This document shows, one piece after another, positions 24,564 through 33,525 of a stretch of DNA of 64,000 nucleotides (within the stretch, counting starts at the first letter, position 1; each line of letters opens with the position of its first letter). Source of the DNA: Clostridia bacterium (GTDB taxonomy: Bacteria > Bacillota > Clostridia > Oscillospirales > Acutalibacteraceae); assembly GCA_017503135.1 (NCBI GenBank), contig JAFVTQ010000004.1, forward strand, positions 372,001-436,000. The letters are read 5' to 3'. A model generated the notes under the pieces. That model saw only the letters and a list, made by a program, of their open reading frames with translations, was not told the DNA's origin and ran no database searches. Made by a program: the position numbers and the translations under genes.

Positions 24564-25715
24564 ATGAAGAAAATAATATCATTTTTGTTGTGCTTTTTAA
24601 TGATAATGCCATTGTCTGTAACAGCATTTGCACAGGATAATACACTAACAGATTCTTTATCGGCAAAATCTGTGGTATTAATGGAAATGTCAAGCGGAGA
24701 AATACTACTTTCTAAAAATCCTGATGAAAAACTACCACCTGCATCTATTACAAAAATTATGACAATGCTACTTGTAATGGAAGCTTTGGATAGTGGCAAA
24801 ATCAAACTGGATGATATAGTCACTACAAGCAAAAACGCGTCTTCAAAAGGTGGCTCACAAATCTGGCTTAAAGAAGGCGAACAGATGACAGTTAACGATA
24901 TGTTGAAAGCTACTGCAATCGGTAGTGCCAATGATGCCTGCACTGCTTTGGGTGAGCATATAGCAGGTGGTGAAACAGAATTTGTTGCAATGATGAATAG
25001 TCGAGCAAAAGAACTTGGAATGAACAATACAAACTTTGAAAATCCGTCAGGGCTTGACGATACAACGGAAAATCATTATTCAACAGCTCGTGATGTTGCA
25101 ATTATGAGTTGTGAGCTTATGAAATATGAAAAGATTAAAGAATATACAACAACATGGATGGATTCTCTCAGAAATGGTGAAACTGAACTTGTGAATACTA
25201 ATAGATTAGTTCGTTTTTATGAGGGAACAACAGGGGTTAAAACAGGAACAACAAGCAAGGCAGGGTATTGCGTCAGTGCATCAGCAAAGCGTGACGGAAT
25301 GGAATTAGTTGCAGTAGTTCTTGGTAGTGATAACAGTACAGACCGCTTTGAAGATGCAAAAAAACTTCTTAATTGGGGTTTTGCCAATTATACTGTTTAT
25401 CAACCAACTGTCGATGCTTCACTAATTACTAATGTAAATGTGCTTTATGGTAAAGAAAACATAATTTCACCTGTAACAAAAGAAATTAAACCAATACTCA
25501 TAAAAAAGGGTACAGAAGACAAGATTGGGCAACGTGTGGATATCTGTCTTGATGTTGAAGCACCTGTTGAAAAGGGACAAAAATTGGGTACAGTATATTT
25601 TGAAACAGATGGTGAAACTTTAGCTTCTTGCCCCATTATAAACGAGAATTATGTCGAACGAAGAAATTGGCTCTTTGTATTCTGTGCCTTATGGTCAAGT
25701 TTTGCAAAAAAATAA
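24564..25715 (+). CDS. D-alanyl-D-alanine carboxypeptidase (PBP5/DacF type)
   Basis: A 383-residue exported serine carboxypeptidase that trims the terminal D-Ala from peptidoglycan stem peptides. The signal peptide ends near residue 23. The active-site motifs are SITK (S61, K64), SAN (S121-N123) and KTG (VKTGTT). A C-terminal domain follows, ending in a hydrophobic, aromatic stretch (WLFVFCALWSSF) that would anchor it to the membrane. ATG 24564 has GGAGGG at 24552-24557; a TTG six codons earlier lies before that site. It is divergent from mtaB. Confidence 0.92.
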   Translation: MKKIISFLLCFLMIMPLSVTAFAQDNTLTDSLSAKSVVLMEMSSGEILLSKNPDEKLPPASITKIMTMLLVMEALDSGKIKLDDIVTTSKNASSKGGSQIWLKEGEQMTVNDMLKATAIGSANDACTALGEHIAGGETEFVAMMNSRAKELGMNNTNFENPSGLDDTTENHYSTARDVAIMSCELMKYEKIKEYTTTWMDSLRNGETELVNTNRLVRFYEGTTGVKTGTTSKAGYCVSASAKRDGMELVAVVLGSDNSTDRFEDAKKLLNWGFANYTVYQPTVDASLITNVNVLYGKENIISPVTKEIKPILIKKGTEDKIGQRVDICLDVEAPVEKGQKLGTVYFETDGETLASCPIINENYVERRNWLFVFCALWSSFAKK

Positions 25716-25736
25716 TATAAATTTACTAAATATCTA

Positions 25737-25765
25737 TTGAAAAATATCGTTGTTTAGGGTAAAAT
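25737..25765 (+). promoter_or_regulatory. Promoter of pgi
   Basis: TTGAAA (25737-25742), 17 bp, TAAAAT (25760-25765). Confidence 0.75.
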
Positions 25766-25802
25766 ATTATAAAACCAATGGCAAAGCGAGGACTAATTCA
25801 AA

Positions 25803-27140
25803 ATGGCGTTAAAGCTTAATGACAAATATGTTAAGAATTTTATCAGCGCAGAAGAACTGGGTGCAATGGCTCTAGCTGTTGAAGATGCGCACGAAAAAAT
25901 TGTTAATAAATCAGGTGAAGGCGCAGACTTTTTAGGCTGGGTTGACCTTCCTGTAAATTATGATAAAGAAGAATTCCAGAGAATCAAAAAAGCAGCAGAT
26001 AAAATCAAGAGCGATTCAAAAGCACTTGTCGTTATCGGTATTGGTGGCTCATATTTAGGTGCTCGTGCTGCAATCGAATTCTGCACATCACAGAATTATA
26101 ACCTTGTAGCAAAAGATACACCAAATATTTATTTCAGTGGTAACTCAATCAGCGGTAATTCTCTTTCAGAACTTGTTGACCTTGTAAAAGATAATGATTT
26201 CTCAATCAATGTCATTTCAAAATCAGGCACAACAACTGAACCAGCTATCGCATTCCGTATTTTCCGTGAACTTCTTATTGAAAAATATGGCGAAGAAGAG
26301 GCATCAAAGAGAATTTATGTTACAACTGATAAAGAAAAGGGAACTCTTAAAGAGTTCTCTGACAAAGCAGGTTACGAAACATTTGTAGTGCCTGATGATG
26401 TTGGTGGCAGATATTCAGTTCTTACAGCAGTTGGTCTTCTTCCAATTGCAGTTGCAGGAATTGATATTGATAAGATGATGCAAGGTGCACAGGATGCTCG
26501 TGAAGCTTATAGTGTTTGCGATATCCAGAAGAACGATTGCTATAAATATGCTGCAATCCGTAACATTCTTTTAGGCAAAGGCAAAGCAGTTGAGCTTATG
26601 GTGGCTTATGAGCCTGATTTCACAATGATGAATGAATGGTTCAAACAGCTCTTTGGCGAAAGCGAAGGCAAAGACGGTAAAGGCATTTTCCCTGCAAGTG
26701 TTGTTTGTTCAACAGACCTTCACTCAATGGGTCAATATATTCAAGACGGTGTGAGAATGCTCTTTGAAACATCTGTTATGTTTACAAAACCAAAGAGAGA
26801 AGTTGTAATCAAAGAAGACGAAGTTAATGCTGATGGCCTCAACTTCCTTGCAGGCAAAACAATGGACTTTGTTAACCGCAAAGCATATCAAGGCACATTG
26901 CTCGCTCACGTTGATGGTGGCGTGCCAAACATCTGCATTGAAGTGCCTGAGATGAACGAATATGAATTCGGTTATCTTGTTTACTTCTTTGAAAAAGCTT
27001 GTGCAATTTCAGGCTATGTTCTTGGCGTTAATCCATTCAACCAACCAGGTGTTGAAAGCTATAAAAAGAATATGTTTGCTCTTCTTGGTAAACCAGGCTA
27101 TGAGGCACAACAAGCAGAGCTTCTCGCAAGATTAAATTAA
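25803..27140 (+). CDS. pgi: Glucose-6-phosphate isomerase
   Basis: A 445-residue Pgi, which interconverts glucose-6-phosphate and fructose-6-phosphate in glycolysis. Family signatures are visible: the SIS-domain [26 protein letters not shown], and the catalytic region around [14 protein letters not shown]. The length matches the short Firmicute form rather than the 550-residue enterobacterial one. It is followed by a small P-loop gene 52 bp downstream with no terminator between, so both may share a transcript. Confidence 0.97.
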   Translation: MALKLNDKYVKNFISAEELGAMALAVEDAHEKIVNKSGEGADFLGWVDLPVNYDKEEFQRIKKAADKIKSDSKALVVIGIGGSYLGARAAIEFCTSQNYNLVAKDTPNIYFSGNSISGNSLSELVDLVKDNDFSINVISKSGTTTEPAIAFRIFRELLIEKYGEEEASKRIYVTTDKEKGTLKEFSDKAGYETFVVPDDVGGRYSVLTAVGLLPIAVAGIDIDKMMQGAQDAREAYSVCDIQKNDCYKYAAIRNILLGKGKAVELMVAYEPDFTMMNEWFKQLFGESEGKDGKGIFPASVVCSTDLHSMGQYIQDGVRMLFETSVMFTKPKREVVIKEDEVNADGLNFLAGKTMDFVNRKAYQGTLLAHVDGGVPNICIEVPEMNEYEFGYLVYFFEKACAISGYVLGVNPFNQPGVESYKKNMFALLGKPGYEAQQAELLARLN

Positions 27141-27192
27141 GGAAACGACCATTCTTATAGGGATGGATAATAAATATATAGGAGGAGATAAT

Positions 27193-27621
27193 ATGATTTC
27201 TCTTATTATCGGTAAAAAAGGAACAGGAAAAACAAAAGTACTCGTAGAAAAAGTTAATGATGCAGTTCATGTATCCAGCGGTAACGTTGTATGCGTTGAA
27301 AAAGAAACAAAACTTACATACGATGTAAACTATCGTGCAAGACTTGTTGCAGCAGATACTTTTGCAATCAAGGGCTATGATGCATTCTACGGCTTTTTGA
27401 GTGGCATCTGTGCAGGTGACCACGATATTACAGATATCTTTGTTGACGCAACTTACAGAATTGCTGAAGACAAAGAAAGAACAGGCGAAGCACTCAGCTC
27501 ATTCCTTAAAAAAGTTGACGAACTTTCAAAAATTTCTGATACAAAGTTCACATTCACAATTTCAAGTGAGATGGAAGAACTTCCAGAAGCAATGTTTGAA
27601 TATTGTGCAAAAATCAACTAA
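27193..27621 (+). CDS. Small P-loop nucleotide-binding protein of unknown role
   Basis: A 142-residue cytoplasmic protein that opens with a strand and a Walker A motif (GKKGTGKT, residues 7-14). DITDIFVDATYR may supply the Walker B strand. It resembles a bare ATPase core and lacks additional domains. Proteins of this kind are seen in Clostridia without a known job. I start at ATG 27193 because GGAGGAG (27181-27187) precedes it; an upstream ATG at 27163 has no good ribosome site. Confidence 0.75.
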   Translation: MISLIIGKKGTGKTKVLVEKVNDAVHVSSGNVVCVEKETKLTYDVNYRARLVAADTFAIKGYDAFYGFLSGICAGDHDITDIFVDATYRIAEDKERTGEALSSFLKKVDELSKISDTKFTFTISSEMEELPEAMFEYCAKIN

Positions 27622-27634
27622 TTAAAAATAGGAC

Positions 27635-27662
27635 ACGGCGGGGTTAATTCCTCGCCGTTTTT
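27635..27662 (+). terminator. Terminator after the P-loop gene
   Basis: A 9-bp stem (ACGGCGGGG 27635-27643, CCTCGCCGT 27650-27658, one G-T pair) with a 6-nt loop, then a T-run. Confidence 0.88.
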
Positions 27663-27696
27663 CTGCATTTTTACTAAAATATTTTAATTTTTATTG

Positions 27697-27725
27697 TTGA
27701 CAAAAACGAAATATACATATATAAT
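27697..27725 (+). promoter_or_regulatory. Consensus promoter for DUF177-rpmF
   Basis: TTGACA (27697-27702), 17 bp, TATAAT (27720-27725): a perfect match, fitting for a ribosomal protein unit. Confidence 0.9.
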
Positions 27726-27772
27726 AATTCGGGTGAATAAGTAACAGTTATTCACAGTGAAAGGTGAATGCA

Positions 27773-28267
27773 ATGCAAATTCAACTTGAACAGATATTTA
27801 ATCTTGAAGGCTCAAAGAAGGAATTCGACTTTTCTTTTGAACCTGAATACTCTCTTTCTGATGATATTTCACTTGACGCGCCGGGTATTGCGGTTAGTGG
27901 TAAAATCGAGAATAACACCGGAATTGTGTCGTTGTCAGGAAAAGCTAAGTTTTCAGCAACCGTGGTTTGTAGTCGATGTGCCGAAGACTTCAAGAAAGAT
28001 TTCGAAATTGAATTTGAGCATTTACTTGCAAAAAGCCTTGAAAATGACGAAAATGACGACTATATAATTGTTGAAAATTCGTTGCTTGATTTAGATTCAC
28101 TTGTTTGTGAAGATATTATTTTTTCATTGCCGATTAGTTTCTTGTGCAGTGAAGATTGTAAAGGGCTTTGCGCAAAATGTGGTAAAAATCTTAATGAAGG
28201 CAAATGCGATTGCAAAAAAGATATTGACCCACGAATGGCAGCTTTATTACAGTTGCTTGATGATTAG
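27773..28267 (+). CDS. DUF177 (YceD-family) protein
   Basis: A 164-residue YceD/DUF177 protein. The family is nearly always encoded next to rpmF, as here, and is linked to 23S rRNA accumulation or ribosome assembly in bacteria and plastids. The domain core is CSRCAEDF..DFEIEFEHLL, and the C-terminal part has further cysteines (CSEDCKGLCAKCGKNL...CDC) that may bind zinc. The start is ATG 27773, six bases after AAAGGTG; a GTG at 27764 overlaps that site. Confidence 0.88.
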   Translation: MQIQLEQIFNLEGSKKEFDFSFEPEYSLSDDISLDAPGIAVSGKIENNTGIVSLSGKAKFSATVVCSRCAEDFKKDFEIEFEHLLAKSLENDENDDYIIVENSLLDLDSLVCEDIIFSLPISFLCSEDCKGLCAKCGKNLNEGKCDCKKDIDPRMAALLQLLDD

Positions 28268-28307
28268 TTAAAATTATATTTCAAAATATTAAAGGGAGGT
28301 GCCCCAC

Positions 28308-28496
28308 ATGGCAGTACCTAAGAGAAGAGTTTCAAAAACAAGAAGAGACAAGAGACGTTCAAACGTATGGAAGATGACAGCTCCTGAGCTTGTTAAGTGC
28401 CCAAATTGCGGCGGTTACAAAAGACCACACAGAGTTTGCGGTGAATGCGGACAGTATAAGGGTAGACAAGTTGTTGCTCTTAAAGAAGAAGCTTAA
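28308..28496 (+). CDS. rpmF: 50S ribosomal protein L32
   Basis: A 62-residue L32. The N-terminus MAVPKRRVSKTRRDKRR is typical and basic. The four cysteines (CPNC...CGEC) form the zinc ribbon, so this is the zinc-dependent form. The start is ATG 28308 preceded by a very strong AAAGGGAGGT site. It lies 40 bp after the DUF177 gene in the standard pair. Confidence 0.97.
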   Translation: MAVPKRRVSKTRRDKRRSNVWKMTAPELVKCPNCGGYKRPHRVCGECGQYKGRQVVALKEEA

Positions 28497-28516
28497 TTTT
28501 CTTTATTGATTAATGC

Positions 28517-28549
28517 AAGGCGGAAAGAACGATTTCTCTCCGCCTTTTA
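28517..28549 (+). terminator. Terminator after rpmF
   Basis: An 8-bp stem (AAGGCGGA 28517-28524, TCCGCCTT 28539-28546) with a 14-nt loop that can pair further. The T-run is short, so it may be leaky. Confidence 0.7.
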
Positions 28550-28587
28550 GTCTTGCTTAAAAATAATTTAGAAAGTAGGTGAGTTTT

Positions 28588-29901
28588 GTGGCAGTAAAAA
28601 TCAGTAATGTAAAAAAGAATTCAATCTGTGAATTAAAGGGCATTAAAGCAGAGGATGAACTTTTAAAAATCAATGGCAACGATATTTTAGACGTGCTTGA
28701 TTATGATTTTTATATGACAGAACAAAATCTCACTTTAACTTTCAAGTGTATTGATGGAAAATTTAAAGTTATTAAAACAAAATCTGCCGATTGTGGTCTC
28801 GAATTTGAGACATATCTGATGGATAAACAACAGCATTGCAAAAATAAATGTATTTTCTGTTTTATCGACCAATTACCAAAAGGATTGCGTGAAAGTCTTT
28901 ATTTTAAAGACGACGATAGCCGTTTGTCTTTTCTTTTCGGTAATTATATAACTCTCACCAACATTTCAGAGCACGAAATTGAGCGTATCATCAAAATGCA
29001 CATAAGTCCCGTGAATATTTCAGTTCACACAATGAATCCTGAACTTCGTGTGCAGATGATGAAAAACAAAAATGCAGGCGAGAGCCTTAAAATAATAAAA
29101 AGACTTGCAGATGCGGGTATTACTATGAATACTCAACTTGTTCTGTGTCCAGGCATTAACGATGGTGACGAGTTGCGTTATAGTATCGAGCAACTCTCTG
29201 CATTGTATCCATCGATTCAAAGCATCGCAGCAGTACCTGTGGGACTCACAAAATTCCGTGACGGTCTCCCAAAACTCGAACCATATAATAAACAAACAGC
29301 AGGGGAAGTAATTGATATTATTGGAGAGTACTCTGCAAAATTCCGTAAAGAATTTGGTGTTGGTCTTTGCTATCCTGCTGACGAATTTTTTATTAAAGCA
29401 GAAAGAGATTTGCCAAACGCAGATTATTATGACGACTACCCACAACTTGATAACGGTGTTGGTCTAGTCCGTTCATTCTATGATGATTTTCTTGACGAGT
29501 TGGACTATATTTCAGAAAAATCAACTAACAGAAAAGTAACCTTGGCAACAGGCGCCGATTTTTATCCATATTTGTGTGACCTTTGTAAGAAAGCAGAAGA
29601 AAAATATGGCGTAGAAATTGGGGTTCAAAAAATAATAAATAACTTTTTCGGTGAAACTATAACAGTTTCGGGTCTTATAACAGGCATTGACTTGTATGAA
29701 CAACTTAAAAGTATTGGCTTGGGTGAATGTTTGTTATTGCCAAGCTCAATGATAAGTGACTATACAAATCATACCGAAAATAAAAATAAGTTCCTTGACG
29801 ATATGACCGTCGAAGAATTAGAAAGCAAATTAAATGTGAAAATAGTGTTGACTAACGGTGGCGGTGGTCAACTTTTAAGAGATATTCTGGGGGTGAAATA
29901 A
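28588..29901 (+). CDS. DUF512 radical-SAM-like protein with PDZ domain
   Basis: A 437-residue protein. It has an N-terminal PDZ-like segment (about 5-60), a radical SAM-type CxxxCxxC cluster motif (CKNKCIFC) near residue 85, and the C-terminal DUF512 domain (ending KIVLTNGGGGQLLRDILG). The family is a usual neighbour of der in Clostridia; its function is unknown. I start at GTG 28588 because AGGTGAG (28577-28583) fits it; GTG 28579 lies inside that site. The TAA overlaps the der ATG by one base. Confidence 0.9.
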   Translation: MAVKISNVKKNSICELKGIKAEDELLKINGNDILDVLDYDFYMTEQNLTLTFKCIDGKFKVIKTKSADCGLEFETYLMDKQQHCKNKCIFCFIDQLPKGLRESLYFKDDDSRLSFLFGNYITLTNISEHEIERIIKMHISPVNISVHTMNPELRVQMMKNKNAGESLKIIKRLADAGITMNTQLVLCPGINDGDELRYSIEQLSALYPSIQSIAAVPVGLTKFRDGLPKLEPYNKQTAGEVIDIIGEYSAKFRKEFGVGLCYPADEFFIKAERDLPNADYYDDYPQLDNGVGLVRSFYDDFLDELDYISEKSTNRKVTLATGADFYPYLCDLCKKAEEKYGVEIGVQKIINNFFGETITVSGLITGIDLYEQLKSIGLGECLLLPSSMISDYTNHTENKNKFLDDMTVEELESKLNVKIVLTNGGGGQLLRDILGVK

Positions 29902-31232
29902 TGGCAAAACCCGTTATTGCAATCGTTGGTCGTCCCAATGTAGGCAAAAGCACACTTTTTAATAAACTTATCGGCAAAAGACTTTCAATTGTTGATGATA
30001 CACCGGGCGTAACTCGCGACAGAATCTATGGCGATTGCGAATGGCTTGGTCATCAGATGTTGCTTATTGATACAGGTGGTATCGAACCATATTCAGACGA
30101 TATCATTCTCTCACAAATGCGCCGTCAGGCACAGCTTGCCATTGATAGCGCAGATGTTATTGTGTTCGTAACTGATGTAAGAACAGGTGTTGTGGCTACT
30201 GACGAAGAAGTTGCCACAATGCTTATAAAGAGCAATAAACCCATTATCTTGTGTGTTAATAAATCTGACTCTTTGGGTGAACCACCTGCAGAGTTTTATG
30301 AGTTCTATAATTTAGGTCTTGGTGACCCGATTCAAGTGTCAGCAGCACATGGTCACGGCACAGGCGACTTGCTTGATAAAATTCTTGAATATTTACCAGA
30401 CGATGCAGGAACAGAAGACGAAAGCGAAACTGTAAAAGTTGCTGTTATCGGAAAACCCAATGCAGGCAAATCTTCACTTATCAACAAAATTGCAGGTGAA
30501 GAACGAGTAATCGTTTCAAATATTGCAGGCACAACAAGAGATGCGACCGATACTTATATCGATAATAAATTCGGCTCATTTATGTTTATTGATACTGCAG
30601 GGCTTCGCCGTAAAAGTAAGGTTGAAGACCAGATTGAAAAGTATTCTGTAATCCGTGCTCAAATGGCAGTTGAAAGAGCAGATGTCTGCGTTATTATGAT
30701 TGATGCCGTTGAAGGTTTCACAGAGCAGGATTCAAAGGTTGCAGGTATCGCTCACGAACTTGGCAAGGCTTGTATTATCGCAGTTAATAAGTGGGATTTG
30801 GTCGAAAAAGACGGTCAAACAATGGATAAATATCGCAAAAAACTTATGAATGATTTCTCATTTATGAGCTATGCGCCAATTATCTTTATTTCTGCTAAAA
30901 CAGGACAAAGACTTGACCGACTTTTTGAGCTTATCAAATTCGTTGATACACAGAATGCAATGCGTATTTCAACAGGTAAGCTTAATGATGTGCTCGCAGG
31001 TGCAACTGCTCGTGTTCAACCACCATCAGATAAGGGTAAGCGACTCAAGATTTATTATATGACACAAGCTTCTACTCGACCACCAACATTCGTGTGCTTT
31101 GTTAATAATAAAGACTTGTTCCATTACAGTTATCAACGCTATATCGATAACCAGATTCGTGAAGTTTTCGGACTCGAAGGCACACCAACCCGTTTCGTAG
31201 TCCGCGAACGCGACAAAAACAATAAAAAATAA
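29901..31232 (+). CDS. der: Ribosome-associated GTPase Der (EngA)
   Basis: A 443-residue double GTPase needed for late 50S subunit assembly. Two tandem G domains each carry a P-loop (GRPNVGKST near the start; GKPNAGKSS near residue 185), a DTGG/DTAG switch II motif and an NKSD/NKWD motif; a KH-like domain closes the protein. Length is usual. Coupled to the DUF512 gene by a 1-base overlap and followed by a strong terminator. Confidence 0.97.
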   Translation: MAKPVIAIVGRPNVGKSTLFNKLIGKRLSIVDDTPGVTRDRIYGDCEWLGHQMLLIDTGGIEPYSDDIILSQMRRQAQLAIDSADVIVFVTDVRTGVVATDEEVATMLIKSNKPIILCVNKSDSLGEPPAEFYEFYNLGLGDPIQVSAAHGHGTGDLLDKILEYLPDDAGTEDESETVKVAVIGKPNAGKSSLINKIAGEERVIVSNIAGTTRDATDTYIDNKFGSFMFIDTAGLRRKSKVEDQIEKYSVIRAQMAVERADVCVIMIDAVEGFTEQDSKVAGIAHELGKACIIAVNKWDLVEKDGQTMDKYRKKLMNDFSFMSYAPIIFISAKTGQRLDRLFELIKFVDTQNAMRISTGKLNDVLAGATARVQPPSDKGKRLKIYYMTQASTRPPTFVCFVNNKDLFHYSYQRYIDNQIREVFGLEGTPTRFVVRERDKNNKK

Positions 31233-31258
31233 TTATTAACAAACTGAAAATTATATGT

Positions 31259-31287
31259 AAAAAGGGACTTTTTAAGTCCCTTTTTTC
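31259..31287 (+). terminator. Terminator after der
   Basis: A perfect stem of at least 10 bp (AAAGGGACTT / AAGTCCCTTT) with a short loop, then TTTC. Confidence 0.9.
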
Positions 31288-31316
31288 TTGCCATTTATAA
31301 TGTAATATGTTATAAT
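31288..31316 (+). promoter_or_regulatory. Promoter of the ruvC-to-clpE unit
   Basis: TTGCCA (31288-31293), 17 bp, TATAAT (31311-31316). Gaps from here to 43966 are short or absent, so this could drive a very long transcript. I see no SOS (LexA) box. Confidence 0.72.
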
Positions 31317-31345
31317 TAATCGATTATATAGTGAGGTAGTATGTC

Positions 31346-31846
31346 ATGGTGATTTTAGGCATCGACCCGGGCTATGCAATAGTGGGTTGGGGAGTAATCG
31401 ATTACACAGCAAATCGCTTTCAGGTGTTGGCTTACGGTGCAGTTACAACCGAGGCAAAAACACCCTTTAATGAGCGTCTTGAAACTGTGTATGACGGAAT
31501 ACAAGACATTATAAATAAATACAAACCCGATGCTTTGGCTATCGAAAAACTTTTCTATAATACCAACGCAAAAACGGTTATTGACGTTGCCCAAGCAAGG
31601 GGAGTTATCAACCTTGCGGCACAGAAAAATGGCCTTGATATTTTTGAATATACACCGCTTCAAGTAAAGCAGAGTGTTGTAGGTTACGGCAGAGCCGAGA
31701 AAAAACAAGTGCAAGAAATGACAAGAGTTATTCTAAAACTTGAAAAAATTCCAAAGCCTGATGATACTGCCGATGCTCTTGCAATGGCAATTTGCCACGC
31801 GCACGCAAGTGGCTCACTTATGGGAAGATTAAGAAATATTAAATAA
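31346..31846 (+). CDS. ruvC: Holliday junction resolvase RuvC
   Basis: A 166-residue RuvC, which cuts four-way DNA junctions at the end of recombination. The RNase H-like acidic residues are visible: the first Asp in ILGIDPG, Glu in AIEKLFYN, and the C-terminal Asp residues in PDDTADALAMA. It heads ruvC-ruvA-ruvB in that order with gaps of 12 and 2 bp. Confidence 0.97.
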   Translation: MVILGIDPGYAIVGWGVIDYTANRFQVLAYGAVTTEAKTPFNERLETVYDGIQDIINKYKPDALAIEKLFYNTNAKTVIDVAQARGVINLAAQKNGLDIFEYTPLQVKQSVVGYGRAEKKQVQEMTRVILKLEKIPKPDDTADALAMAICHAHASGSLMGRLRNIK

Positions 31847-31858
31847 AGGGAAAATATT

Positions 31859-32464
31859 ATGATTTATTCAGTAACAGGCAATGTGGTTGCATTTGACACA
31901 TCAATGGTTGCCATTGACGTTAACGGTGTTGCATTTCATTGCATAACAACTTTAACAACATCACAAAAATGTGCATCAATGGGTGCAAAGGTTACTCTTT
32001 ACACTTATATGAATGTCCGCGAAGATGCAATCGAGCTTTTCGGTTTCTATGATAAAACTGAAATGGATTGCTTTAAAATGCTTATAACCGTTAATGGTGT
32101 TGGTCCTAAAATGGCTCTCGCTATTCTTTCGGAAATGTCATCAGATAAAGTGATTTTAAGCATCGCAGCAGGTGACCATAAATCACTCACAAAAGCAAAC
32201 GGCGTTGGACCAAAACTCGCACAGAGAATTTGTATGGAATTAAAAGATAAAGTGGGCAAACTTGATACAGTTTCAAATGACGACTTTGATATTTCAAATG
32301 TGAGTGCCACAATGGAAAATTCAAACACAGCCGAAGCAGTTGCAGCACTTGAAATGCTTGGCTATTCACAAACAGATGCTTCTGTAGCAGTCAGCAAAAT
32401 TGATAGCAACTTGTCTGTTGAAGAGATTATCAAACAAGCACTCAAACTTATGATAGGAAGATAA
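31859..32464 (+). CDS. ruvA: Holliday junction DNA helicase subunit RuvA
   Basis: A 201-residue RuvA, which binds the junction and loads RuvB. The N-terminal OB-fold (about 1-62), tandem helix-hairpin-helix motifs ([33 protein letters not shown]) and a C-terminal RuvB-binding domain are all present. It sits 2 bp before ruvB. Confidence 0.97.
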   Translation: MIYSVTGNVVAFDTSMVAIDVNGVAFHCITTLTTSQKCASMGAKVTLYTYMNVREDAIELFGFYDKTEMDCFKMLITVNGVGPKMALAILSEMSSDKVILSIAAGDHKSLTKANGVGPKLAQRICMELKDKVGKLDTVSNDDFDISNVSATMENSNTAEAVAALEMLGYSQTDASVAVSKIDSNLSVEEIIKQALKLMIGR

Positions 32465-32466
32465 AA

Positions 32467-33513
32467 ATGATGGATTTTCAAAATGAAAACAGAATAATTA
32501 CTCCTGATTTTACAGAAACGGACAGAGACATTGAAATCTCACTTCGTCCTAAAACTTTGACAGAATATATCGGTCAGGAAAAAGCAAAAGAAAATTTAAA
32601 AATATATATTGAAGCAGCTAAAAATCGTGGTGACACACTTGACCACGTGCTGTTGTATGGACCTCCGGGACTTGGCAAAACTACTCTTGCAGGTATTATC
32701 GCAAACGAGATGGGCGTGCAAATTCGAGTAACATCAGGCCCTGCCATTGAAAAGCCCGGTGACCTTGCGGCATTGCTTACAAATCTTAATGACGGCGACG
32801 TGCTTTTCATTGATGAAATCCATCGTTTGTCCCGTGCAGTTGAAGAAGTGCTGTATCCCGCTATGGAAGATAATGCCCTTGATATCATCATCGGTAAAGG
32901 CCCATCAGCAAGAAGTATTAGACTTGACTTGCCAAGATTTACACTTGTTGGTGCAACAACCCGTGCAGGTCAGCTTACAGCACCGCTTCGTGACCGTTTC
33001 GGTGTTATTTTAAGACTTGAACTTTATACACCTGAAGAATTGTCACAGATTGTTAAGCGTAGTGCAGGCATTCTTGATATTTATACTGACGACGGTGGTG
33101 CACTTGAAATTGCATCTCGCTCTCGTGGCACACCAAGAATTGCAAACAGACTTTTAAAGCGTGCCCGTGACTTTGCACAGGTTATGAGCAATGGCGTAAT
33201 CAGTGAAGATAACGCAAAAATTGCTCTTGGCAGAATGGAAATTGACGAAATCGGTCTTGATAATATTGACCGTCTTATGCTTACAACAATGATTAAAAAC
33301 TTCAATGGTGGCCCTGTTGGACTTGAAACATTGGCTGCCACAATCGGCGAAGAAGCAGTTACAATCGAAGATGTTTATGAGCCATATTTAATGCAAATCG
33401 GTTTCCTTGCAAAAACACCAAGGGGAAGAGTTGCAACACCATTGGCTTATGAGCATTTAGGCTTTAAATTCAACGAAACAGATAAGAAAAACTCACAAAC
33501 ATCACTTTTTTAA
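32467..33513 (+). CDS. ruvB: Holliday junction branch-migration ATPase RuvB
   Basis: A 348-residue AAA+ motor that drives branch migration with RuvA. It has the N-terminal [12 protein letters not shown] motif, Walker A (GPPGLGKTT), Walker B (FIDEIHRL), the sensor 1 region (GATTRAG), the arginine-finger region (PLRDRFG) and a C-terminal winged helix. The start is ATG 32467 after AGGAAG; ATG 32470 is an equal alternative. Confidence 0.97.
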   Translation: MMDFQNENRIITPDFTETDRDIEISLRPKTLTEYIGQEKAKENLKIYIEAAKNRGDTLDHVLLYGPPGLGKTTLAGIIANEMGVQIRVTSGPAIEKPGDLAALLTNLNDGDVLFIDEIHRLSRAVEEVLYPAMEDNALDIIIGKGPSARSIRLDLPRFTLVGATTRAGQLTAPLRDRFGVILRLELYTPEELSQIVKRSAGILDIYTDDGGALEIASRSRGTPRIANRLLKRARDFAQVMSNGVISEDNAKIALGRMEIDEIGLDNIDRLMLTTMIKNFNGGPVGLETLAATIGEEAVTIEDVYEPYLMQIGFLAKTPRGRVATPLAYEHLGFKFNETDKKNSQTSLF

Positions 33514-33525
33514 GGAGCTTTTATA

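Noticed and set aside
24475-24693. A 73-codon upstream extension of mtaB on the minus strand
   Set aside because: It is low-complexity, runs over the divergent carboxypeptidase start, and the family's conserved N-terminus begins at 24474.
31233-31345. LexA (SOS) box ahead of ruvC
   Set aside because: No GAAC-N4-GTTC-type palindrome is present near the promoter.
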